Source: Candidatus Nanohaloarchaea archaeon (GTDB taxonomy: Archaea; EX4484-52; GLR71). From it: DNA of 7,725 bases. Under the pieces are notes generated by a model. The model was not told the DNA's origin. It worked only from the letters and a program-made list of their open reading frames with translations, and made no database searches. How positions within the stretch are numbered: the stretch's first letter is position 1; each line of letters begins with the position of its first letter. This document shows positions 1 to 6,222 of this stretch, in pieces. The translations under genes were made by a program, and so were the position numbers. The DNA is taken from assembly GCA_030594675.1 (NCBI GenBank), contig JAUVES010000024.1, positions 1 through 7,725 on the forward strand. The letters are read 5' to 3'.

Positions 1-26
1 TATTCTTTATTCTCTAAAGACTTGCC

Positions 27-2240
27 ATGGCAGAATATCTCAATCACCCACTATTGAAAAAAGACATAATTGAAAGAAGAAAGTATCAGGAAAACATAAT
101 CGCTACCTGCTCCAACAAAAACTCACTTGTCGTCCTGCCCACAGGCATAGGCAAGACAATAATAGCTCTTGGTATAGTAGCCCACAGGTTAAACAAGCAC
201 AAAGATACAAAAGCGCTCATAATGGCTCCTACAAAACCTCTTGTAGAGCAGCACCTCAAAAGCTTCAGAGACCTGATGAATACAGAAATTATAGACACAG
301 ATTTATTCGAGATCCTTACTGGAAAAGTAGCGCCAGATAAAAGAGGAGACATATACAAAAAGTCAAAAGTCATATTTGCAACGCCGCAAGTAATAGAAAA
401 TGACATAATAAAGGGGACTCTGAACCTGAAAGATATCTCCATAATAGTCTTTGATGAGGCTCACAGGATATCTGGCGACTACGCATACACATTCATCGCA
501 AAAAAATACTCAGAGCAGGCCAAAGACCCGCTCATTCTAGGCCTCACCGCAAGTCCTGGTGGAACTAAAGAAAAGATAGGAACTATATGCGGAAACCTCT
601 ACTGCGAAAATGTAGAGATCAGAAACGAAGATGACTGGGATGTAAAGCCATATGTAAAAAACACAAAAGTAGAATGGATAAAGATAGAGTTCCCTGAAGA
701 GCTCAAAAAGATAAGCAATCTGCTGAAATCTGCAAAAAGCAGGAAAATAAAGTTCCTCCTATCCTTAAATGTCATAAAAAACAACGAGCTTTCAAAAAGA
801 GAACTTCTTGAACTCTCAGGTAAATTACGGGCAATGCTGGCAAAAAGAAGAGACCCCATCCTTTTCAAAGCAATATCAGACGCTGCAGCATGCATAAAAC
901 TTAATCATGCAATAGAGCTTGTCCAGACACAGGGACTGCCTCAACTTGAAGCATATTTCTTAAAGCTCAAGAAAGAAAAGACAAAAGCATCACAGACACT
1001 CTTATCAGATAACGATGTCAGCCAGGCATCAATACTGACCTCATACCTTGCATCAAAAGGCACAAAACACCCAAAAATAAAAAAGATAATAGAAATTGCA
1101 AAAAAAAGAGCAACGGGAGATAAAAAAGTAATAATATTTGCACATTACATAAACACAGTAGACATCATAACTGAAGAACTTGAAAAAAGCACAGACCTAA
1201 AGCCTGTAAGCTTCATAGGCCAGAAAAAAGGAAATACCCAGAAAAAGCAGAAAGAAACTCTTGACCTGTTCAGAAAAGGCAAATATAATGTCCTTATAGC
1301 CACATCTGTCGCTGAGGAAGGTCTTGACATACCAAAAGTTGACACAGTAATATTCTACGAGCCTATACCATCTGAGATAAGGACAATACAGAGAAGAGGA
1401 AGGACAGGAAGGGAAAAGGAGGGAGAAGTCTATATACTGATGACAAAAGGAACAATTGATGAGGCATATTACTGGAGCACAAGAAACAAGGAAAGAAAAA
1501 TGAAACAAATTATGGACAGCATGAGACTGAATTTCAACAGCACAGGAACAGAAATAAAGAGAAAAAAAGCACAGCCTCAGAAATCTCTTGAAAACTTTGA
1601 CAAAAAAGCAATCACAATACACATAGATCACAGAGAACAGAAGCTGATCAAAAAGATGTCAGATATAGAAGAGATAACTATAGTCTCAAAATCATTGGAT
1701 GTAGGAGACATAATTATATCAGACAAAGTAGGTATAGAAAGAAAAGAAGCAGGAGACTTTCTCCAGTCAATAATAGACCAGCGCCTTTTCAGGCAGATGA
1801 CAGAGCTTAAAAGCACATTTGAAAAACCGATAGTGATTCTTGAAGGAAAAAATCTTTACGGCATACGAAACATTCACCCCAATGCAATAAGAGGTGCTCT
1901 TGCATCAATAATTTGTGATTTCAGCATACCTATAATACACACAAGAGATTTAGAAGATACAGCAGAGATGATAACAGCCCTTGCAAGACGTGAGCAGAAA
2001 GACAGAAAAGACATCCAGATAAGAGGAACAAAACGGTCAAAGTCAATAGGAGAGATACAGGAATACATAGTCTCAGGCTTCCCGGACATAAACTCAAGGC
2101 TAAGCAGAAGAATACTTGAAAAGTTCAGGACAATAAAAAAGTTTGTAAACTGCAAAGAAAAAAGATTGGAAGAGATAGAAGGCATAGGCAGGGAAAAGGC
2201 AAAGAAAATAAAAGAGATTGTAGATGCTGATTATGAGTAA
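27..2240 (+). CDS. hef: Hef: SF2 helicase fused to XPF-family nuclease and HhH domain
   Basis: Complete 737-residue protein, close to the usual length of archaeal Hef (about 750). The helicase half has Walker A LPTGIGKT (37-44), motif Ia APTKPLVEQH (67-76), DEAH (143-146), motif III LTASPG (173-178), and motifs V-VI from NVLIATSVAEEGLDIP to QRRGRTGR (455-462). A helical insertion lies between the two RecA folds (about 220-345). The nuclease half has DHRE (534-537), GD (560-561) and ERKEAGD (571-577), so the catalytic pattern GDXnERKX3D is intact. Helix-hairpin-helix segments follow at about 684-707 and 714-732. In archaea Hef unwinds and cleaves stalled fork structures; it is related to eukaryotic FANCM and XPF. 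ATG at 27 is the only sensible start, since an in-frame TAA lies at 15-17. No GGTGAT precedes it, so it may be leaderless or its promoter lies before the window. Both activities look intact. Confidence 0.96.
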   Translation: MAEYLNHPLLKKDIIERRKYQENIIATCSNKNSLVVLPTGIGKTIIALGIVAHRLNKHKDTKALIMAPTKPLVEQHLKSFRDLMNTEIIDTDLFEILTGKVAPDKRGDIYKKSKVIFATPQVIENDIIKGTLNLKDISIIVFDEAHRISGDYAYTFIAKKYSEQAKDPLILGLTASPGGTKEKIGTICGNLYCENVEIRNEDDWDVKPYVKNTKVEWIKIEFPEELKKISNLLKSAKSRKIKFLLSLNVIKNNELSKRELLELSGKLRAMLAKRRDPILFKAISDAAACIKLNHAIELVQTQGLPQLEAYFLKLKKEKTKASQTLLSDNDVSQASILTSYLASKGTKHPKIKKIIEIAKKRATGDKKVIIFAHYINTVDIITEELEKSTDLKPVSFIGQKKGNTQKKQKETLDLFRKGKYNVLIATSVAEEGLDIPKVDTVIFYEPIPSEIRTIQRRGRTGREKEGEVYILMTKGTIDEAYYWSTRNKERKMKQIMDSMRLNFNSTGTEIKRKKAQPQKSLENFDKKAITIHIDHREQKLIKKMSDIEEITIVSKSLDVGDIIISDKVGIERKEAGDFLQSIIDQRLFRQMTELKSTFEKPIVILEGKNLYGIRNIHPNAIRGALASIICDFSIPIIHTRDLEDTAEMITALARREQKDRKDIQIRGTKRSKSIGEIQEYIVSGFPDINSRLSRRILEKFRTIKKFVNCKEKRLEEIEGIGREKAKKIKEIVDADYE

Positions 2241-2271
2241 ACTAAAAAATTAGTTAACACAACAACAAAAA

Positions 2272-2287
2272 CCGAAAACTTTAAAAG
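2272..2287 (+). promoter_or_regulatory. BRE/TATA promoter for the zinc-ribbon/archaeosortase unit
   Basis: CCGAAAACTTTAAAAG resembles an archaeal BRE (cgaaaa) followed by a TATA box (ctttaaaa). Its centre near 2283 predicts a transcription start near 2309, about 9 bases before the ATG at 2318. The partial Shine-Dalgarno GTGAT (2310-2314) would then sit at the very 5' end of the message. Prediction from pattern and spacing only. Confidence 0.55.
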
Positions 2288-2317
2288 CCAACAAAACAAA
2301 CAATTAATTGTGATACT

Positions 2318-2476
2318 ATGAATTGGAAATGCAAAGAATGCGGAAAAGAAATAAAGATAGACTGCAAGAAAGGTCACAAACTCGAAAAGCATGAAAAAGG
2401 AGCAAAATGCACAACATGCAACACTATATTTGAGCCACCTACATGTCACGATCAGCCAATGTATATAGCTTCTTGA
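2318..2476 (+). CDS. Small Cys/His-rich zinc-ribbon-like protein, function unknown
   Basis: Encodes 52 residues (MNWKCKECGKEIKI... ending MYIAS). I do not recognise a named family. Two CxxC knuckles, C5-C8 (CKEC) and C31-C34 (CTTC), give the four ligands of a zinc ribbon. C16, H20, H25, C43 and H44 could bind a second metal or be accessory. The protein is lysine-rich with no signal peptide or membrane segment, so it is probably cytoplasmic and may bind nucleic acid or protein. Support for a real gene: a BRE/TATA block at the right distance, GTGAT three bases before the ATG, and regular Cys spacing. It ends 18 bases before the archaeosortase start, so the two are probably co-transcribed. The tail after the second knuckle (FEPPTCHDQP) could be a second small metal site. 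A functional link to the archaeosortase is guesswork. Confidence 0.65.
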   Translation: MNWKCKECGKEIKIDCKKGHKLEKHEKGAKCTTCNTIFEPPTCHDQPMYIAS

Positions 2477-2494
2477 AATATGTAAGGTGTTCTG

Positions 2495-3091
2495 GTGAAA
2501 AAGCATAAAAATAAACGCAGCTGGCTAAAAAAAGATATAAGGCTCATTGAAAAAGACATAATAAAGAATTTCACAAAAAATCAGATAAGAATGTGGGATA
2601 CACTCATATTTCTGACTACTTTCACGCTCCTTGCAATACCTCTGCATCTTATTGTATGGACTGGATATGATTTCAACCTCATCTGCACAATAACAAGCGA
2701 TGCCACGGAAAAAGTACTCATAGCACTAGGAACAGACTTTTTCAGGATAGAAAATATGTTCATAATATCAACAGAATCAGGAACCCTCGCAGCAGATGTA
2801 GTAAAAGATTGCAGCGGCTGGAAATCATTCCTTGCAATTTTCTCCCTTATCATCGCAACAAGACGCTCAAGCATAAAAGCAAAGTTGATAGGCATTGGCC
2901 TAAGCATACCAATAATCTTCATAGTAAATGTAGCGCGCCTTGCAACAACTTTTCACCTTACATACACCTACGGGCTAAGCATATTTGATTTCACCCATAA
3001 CCTGTTATGGCAGGGCGGTCTTATAATAATGGTATTAGCTATATGGATAACATGGCTTAACAAAATAGCTTTCAGCAAAACTTATATATAA
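2495..3091 (+). CDS. Archaeosortase/exosortase family membrane transpeptidase
   Basis: A 198-residue membrane protein. Its N-terminal 35 residues are strongly basic, as expected for a cytoplasmic tail. Hydrophobic segments follow at about 36-56, 111-122, 130-150 and 172-189, with a weaker one around 68-92. The family's catalytic triad can be placed: Cys106 in DCSGWKS, Arg148 in NVARL and His168 in FDFTHNL. Archaeosortases cleave a C-terminal tripartite sorting signal (short motif, membrane helix, basic tail) and transfer the surface protein to a lipid or other anchor. It is shorter than typical exosortases, like compact archaeal forms. The start is GTG at 2495, supported by GGTG at 2486-2489 five bases upstream; the next ATG (2591) would remove the basic tail. 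It lies 18 bases after the zinc-ribbon gene. No protein with a recognisable sorting signal lies in the window. Confidence 0.9.
   Translation: MKKHKNKRSWLKKDIRLIEKDIIKNFTKNQIRMWDTLIFLTTFTLLAIPLHLIVWTGYDFNLICTITSDATEKVLIALGTDFFRIENMFIISTESGTLAADVVKDCSGWKSFLAIFSLIIATRRSSIKAKLIGIGLSIPIIFIVNVARLATTFHLTYTYGLSIFDFTHNLLWQGGLIIMVLAIWITWLNKIAFSKTYI
3075..3090 (+). promoter_or_regulatory. BRE/TATA promoter for the coiled-coil gene, overlapping the archaeosortase stop
   Basis: GCAAAACTTATATATA resembles the other promoter blocks here: a purine-rich BRE followed by a TATA box (cttatata, 3081-3088). Predicted initiation is near 3110-3114, leaving a leader of about 30 bases that includes the GGTGAT at 3129. 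The box is formed by the last codons of the archaeosortase gene (ACT TAT ATA TAA). Confidence 0.5.
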
Positions 3092-3128
3092 CACAAAAGA
3101 ACAATTAAAGTACAGTAGGCTTATATCT

Positions 3129-3134
3129 GGTGAT
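3129..3134 (+). promoter_or_regulatory. Shine-Dalgarno GGTGAT that fixes the coiled-coil gene start
   Basis: GGTGAT is complementary to the conserved archaeal 16S rRNA 3' end (AUCACC). It lies 7 bases before ATG 3142. The in-frame GTG at 3130, which could be taken as a start, is part of this element, so translation most likely begins at 3142. Confidence 0.75.
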
Positions 3135-3141
3135 TGGAATA

Positions 3142-6063
3142 ATGTTTGAAAATACTAATTCTTCAGGAGACGAAAAGATAGACAATCTTATAGATTCATT
3201 CAAAGAATTCAGTAACAAAAGAAAGATTACCGAGCTTGATTTTGAAAAAAAGCTGCTCAATCTTGAAAATGTATTTGAAAAAATAAGGAAAAACATAGAA
3301 ATAATCCAGACTTTGGAAGATGCAGACGCACTCAAAGATATCAAAGATGCAAAAACTACATTAAGAAGCCTTGAAGATCTGACGCTGACAGATAGATTGG
3401 ACATCATACAGAACAAGGAAAGTCTCCAGAACTTCTCAGAGCGGATTGCAATATTCAGCAAAAAAATAGACCTTATGACTGACGCTTTGAAAATCTTTGA
3501 CGAAAAGATAAAAAAAGCAGGCGGCAACAAAACAACTGCAGTAAATGATTCAGATCTAATAACTGTACTGGATGAGCTCTCAAAAATCAAGGAAGCAATA
3601 TCAGGATTTGAAGAGAAGAAACCGATAGGCGAAACAGAATTCAACAAAATCCATGAAGATTTTGAAAAAGTGAACACAGATTTTGCAACTCTCATAAGCG
3701 GTGTCAGGGAAGAGCTTGGAACATATGACAAGAAGATAGAAACACTTGCGAAGGAAATAGAAAATATAAAAGGTATAGACTGCGACATTGGAAATAATGA
3801 AAACAAGTACTTAGGCATGATAAACCTGATAAAAAAAGTCCAGATAGCATCAAAAATCCTTTCAGAAAAAAGCGACAAAAACACAGTCAACATACAAAGA
3901 ATTGAAGAAGAGACCGGTCTTAAGATAACAACTCTTGCAAAAAACATGGAAAAGCTAATAGCTATTGCAGGAAATAAAAACCAGGCAGGATCTGCACAGA
4001 TCCAGGCACCAGTATACAGCGACCAGACAACAAAAAATATAGATGAAAAGATGAAAGAGCTTGACAGCACATTAGCTGATATAACACACCAGATAAAAGA
4101 TGAAAAGATATACACGAATCAAAAGATTGCAAATGCTATGGATGCTATAAAAAATATGCTTGAAAACAGCAAAGGTAATAAAGGGCTGGAAAATATAGAC
4201 ACAAGCGCAATCAAAAATGAGATAATCACATTAAAGGATGAGCACAAAGACAGGATGAATGCTGAGATAGAAAAGATTGCAAAAGCAAACATTGAAGTCA
4301 AGGAACAGATCAAAGACATCTTAAGTCAGATAGTAACATTAAAGAGCACTTCAGGCAACATAACACCAAAACTGGACCCAATGCCTGCAGAATACAACAA
4401 AGACACCAGCAGTTCAGATAAATCAACAGGAAAGCTTGAAGCAATAACAAAGATACAGACAAAAATAAATAAGATATTCAAAGTAAAGATTGACGAGATT
4501 GAAAAGAAGACAGATATGCTGAACAGCTCAATAGAAGACACAATATTGAACATTGAAAAAAGCAAGGAAAACTTCAGCAGCAATATTGCAGAGAAACTTG
4601 GAAATTTAAACATGCCAGATAAAACAGCAAAGTTTGATGATATAGATACAAAAATCAGGCAGCTGGAGCAAAAAAACAACACAAATCTAAGCGCAATGCA
4701 GAAAAAAGTATACAACATCCTTCATGACATACAAAGAGAGATAGTTATCCTTAAAGAAAGAGGCGACCAGAAGAACAGAAAAGTAATAGAAAAAGTCAAT
4801 AAAAACAGCGAAAATATGGATAACAAGATAAACGATCTGAACATATGTATATCAAATATAGAAAACAGCATAGACAAAGATAAAAGTAAGATCAATACGA
4901 ATCTGGAGGACTTCAGCACAAAGATAGGCACAATAGAGGAGAACAGCAAGACATTCAACAGAAACCTTATAAGAAGCCTAAACACTATAAAAAATCTAAA
5001 AGACATGCTAAAGTTCATAGAACAAGACACAAAAGATAAGATGGAGAATTTCAAAAAGGAAAACATGAGCGATATAAACAAGACAATAGATACAAACAAG
5101 AACAAGACTGAAGCAAAACTCATAGAGATGGAGCATGCAATGACTGACTACCAGAACAAGACAAACAAAAGCCTGGAAGACATAAGCAAAGTCGGGCATG
5201 AAATGATTGATTCTATAAAGAGCATTGACACCTCTTTGGAGACAGAGACAGCAAAGACATTCATAAATAAGCTCGAAGAATTGGAAAAGACCAGAGAAGC
5301 CCTGAAAGCAGAAAGCTTAAACGACTTTCTCATACATTTCGGAGAGATGAAAATATTGAAAAACACAATTAGTGAAGATTTTAACAGCTTAAAAAACAAA
5401 GTAGCCCAACTGCAATCAAAAGTAGAGGGTGGCCTTGAGGGAAAAGTAAAATCTGATCTGTCAGACACTCTTGAAAACATAAAGATAATAGCAAATGACA
5501 TAACAAAAAACATGGAAAAAACAAAGGAATCAAACGCAAAAAAAATAGAGACGATAGAAGTTGATATAAACAAGAAACTTAATATATTTGCAGAAGAGCA
5601 GAAAAGAAAGATAAGTAGCATAACAGGCGAAGAGATAAATGAAATTATCAACGAACAAGACAAAAAAGTCTCAGGCATAAAAAAAGATATCACAGATCTT
5701 GTTGAAACTTTCAGGACAGAAATAACAGAAACACAAAAAGAAAGCAACAGAAGAATCTACAGCACTATCAAGACAAAAAGTGGCGAACCGAATTATGGAA
5801 ATAAAAATACAGGACAGCTCACAGATATCCAGGTAAAGATCAACAAAGCTATGAAAGAAAAGATTGACTCACTTGAAAAGAAAATCTCAGGTACAACATT
5901 GCAGATCCCTGAAGGTAAAGATGGTGCAGAAATTGCAGGAACAATATCACAGCTAAAAGAAGAAAACGAAAAATTCTCAAAACAGCTAAAAGAGCTTAAA
6001 GAACAGCTCAGCCGTATTGGACACACAGGACATAGTGAAGCAACACCAATTGTCATTGAATAA
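3142..6063 (+). CDS. Long coiled-coil protein of unknown function (973 aa)
   Basis: I recognise no family. From ATG 3142 the protein is 973 residues, rich in Lys, Glu, Ile, Asn and Asp, with very few aromatics and prolines, no signal peptide and no membrane segment. Nearly all of it reads as amphipathic helix with hydrophobic residues every three to four positions, typical of a long coiled-coil rod. Helix-breaking linkers fall at about 126-137, 211-222, 277-297 and 405-431 (Pro409, Pro413, Pro415), and at 881-891, dividing the rod into segments. A motif occurs twice: TGKL...IQTKINKIFKVKIDEIEKK (429-456) and TGQL...IQVKINKAMKEKIDSLEKK (890-914), each just after a Ser/Asn/Gly-rich linker. The C-terminus (HSEATPIVIE) is not a sorting signal, so it is not an evident archaeosortase substrate. 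A structural or scaffold role is possible. Weak similarity to SMC/Rad50-type proteins would be compositional; no ATPase motif is visible. Confidence 0.85.
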   Translation: MFENTNSSGDEKIDNLIDSFKEFSNKRKITELDFEKKLLNLENVFEKIRKNIEIIQTLEDADALKDIKDAKTTLRSLEDLTLTDRLDIIQNKESLQNFSERIAIFSKKIDLMTDALKIFDEKIKKAGGNKTTAVNDSDLITVLDELSKIKEAISGFEEKKPIGETEFNKIHEDFEKVNTDFATLISGVREELGTYDKKIETLAKEIENIKGIDCDIGNNENKYLGMINLIKKVQIASKILSEKSDKNTVNIQRIEEETGLKITTLAKNMEKLIAIAGNKNQAGSAQIQAPVYSDQTTKNIDEKMKELDSTLADITHQIKDEKIYTNQKIANAMDAIKNMLENSKGNKGLENIDTSAIKNEIITLKDEHKDRMNAEIEKIAKANIEVKEQIKDILSQIVTLKSTSGNITPKLDPMPAEYNKDTSSSDKSTGKLEAITKIQTKINKIFKVKIDEIEKKTDMLNSSIEDTILNIEKSKENFSSNIAEKLGNLNMPDKTAKFDDIDTKIRQLEQKNNTNLSAMQKKVYNILHDIQREIVILKERGDQKNRKVIEKVNKNSENMDNKINDLNICISNIENSIDKDKSKINTNLEDFSTKIGTIEENSKTFNRNLIRSLNTIKNLKDMLKFIEQDTKDKMENFKKENMSDINKTIDTNKNKTEAKLIEMEHAMTDYQNKTNKSLEDISKVGHEMIDSIKSIDTSLETETAKTFINKLEELEKTREALKAESLNDFLIHFGEMKILKNTISEDFNSLKNKVAQLQSKVEGGLEGKVKSDLSDTLENIKIIANDITKNMEKTKESNAKKIETIEVDINKKLNIFAEEQKRKISSITGEEINEIINEQDKKVSGIKKDITDLVETFRTEITETQKESNRRIYSTIKTKSGEPNYGNKNTGQLTDIQVKINKAMKEKIDSLEKKISGTTLQIPEGKDGAEIAGTISQLKEENEKFSKQLKELKEQLSRIGHTGHSEATPIVIE
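4426..4509 (+). repeat. Internal protein repeat, copy 1 (coiled-coil protein residues 429-456)
   Basis: Encodes TGKLEAITK followed by IQTKINKIFKVKIDEIEKK. It matches copy 2 (5809-5883) at 13 of 19 positions from IQ to EKK, with a three-residue length difference between TG(K/Q)L and IQ. It follows a Ser/Asp-rich linker (DTSSSDKS). The similarity is at protein level. Confidence 0.6.
5809..5883 (+). repeat. Internal protein repeat, copy 2 (coiled-coil protein residues 890-914)
   Basis: Encodes TGQLTD followed by IQVKINKAMKEKIDSLEKK, the partner of the copy at 4426-4509. It too follows a flexible Gly/Asn/Pro-rich stretch (GEPNYGNKN) and lies close to the C-terminus. Confidence 0.6.
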
Positions 6064-6072
6064 AAGATAAAA

Positions 6073-6089
6073 GCAATTGATTTAAAAAG
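6073..6089 (+). promoter_or_regulatory. TATA-type promoter for the small basic gene
   Basis: GCAATTGATTTAAAAAG contains a TATA-like box (gatttaaaa, 6079-6087). Predicted initiation is near 6109-6111, about 16 bases before ATG 6126, so the short leader would hold little more than the GGTGAT. Confidence 0.5.
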
Positions 6090-6113
6090 ACATCGGAACA
6101 AATATTTGCACTT

Positions 6114-6119
6114 GGTGAT
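6114..6119 (+). promoter_or_regulatory. Shine-Dalgarno GGTGAT of the small basic gene
   Basis: A perfect GGTGAT six bases before ATG 6126. It is the same element as the one before the coiled-coil gene, and it is the main reason to accept a 30-codon reading frame as translated. Confidence 0.75.
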
Positions 6120-6125
6120 AAGACA

Positions 6126-6218
6126 ATGCCTTGCGGGAAAAAAAGAAAAAGTTCAAAAATGCGTACACACAAACTTAGTAAGAAAAAGAAGAAGATGAGG
6201 CACCGAAAAAAGAAATAG
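6126..6218 (+). CDS. Very basic 30-aa protein, mS38/COX24/AURKAIP1-like small ribosomal protein
   Basis: Encodes MPCGKKRK, then SSKMRTHK, LSKKKKK and MRHRKKK: 30 residues, of which 18 are Lys or Arg. The pattern M-P-x-G-K-K-R-K, K-M-x-T-H-K and R-H-x-K-K matches what I recall of the AURKAIP1/COX24-domain proteins of Bacteroidota (beginning MPSGKKRK and containing THK and RHKKK); this comparison is from memory. The family includes mitochondrial mS38, which binds the small ribosomal subunit. Residues resemble this family more than eL41, another tiny basic ribosomal protein. A TATA box and a perfect GGTGAT at correct spacings support expression from its own promoter. It converges on the prepilin peptidase gene with four bases between stop codons. 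A chance Lys-rich frame in A-rich DNA is the alternative, but promoter, ribosome site and motif order together argue against it. Confidence 0.72.
   Translation: MPCGKKRKSSKMRTHKLSKKKKKMRHRKKK
6206..6211 (-). terminator. Possible oligo-T terminator for the prepilin peptidase gene
   Basis: On the minus strand this is T6, 12 bases past the stop codon at 6223-6225, with more T tracts further on (for example T7 at 6144-6138). Archaeal RNA polymerase terminates at oligo-T on the non-template strand. These tracts are the reverse complement of lysine codons of the small basic gene, so their presence may be incidental. Confidence 0.35.
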
Positions 6219-6222
6219 AAAA

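Noticed and set aside
3130..3132. GTG as the start of the coiled-coil gene
   Set aside because: The GTG is inside the GGTGAT Shine-Dalgarno sequence, which is correctly spaced for ATG 3142.
3105..4115. A 336-codon open frame on the minus strand opposite the coiled-coil gene, and further minus-strand frames to 6101
   Set aside because: Ser/Phe/Ile-rich shadows of a Lys/Glu-rich gene. A-rich, T-poor coding DNA rarely makes stops on the opposite strand, and these frames have no recognisable domains or ribosome sites.
3142..6063. SMC/Rad50-like ATPase as identity of the coiled-coil protein
   Set aside because: No Walker A, Walker B, signature motif or hinge is present; any similarity would be from coiled-coil composition.
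3142..6063. Frequent AAAAGAT(A/T) strings as a DNA repeat family
   Set aside because: They are all in frame and reflect frequent Lys-Ile and Lys-Asp pairs with AAA/AAG and ATA codons.
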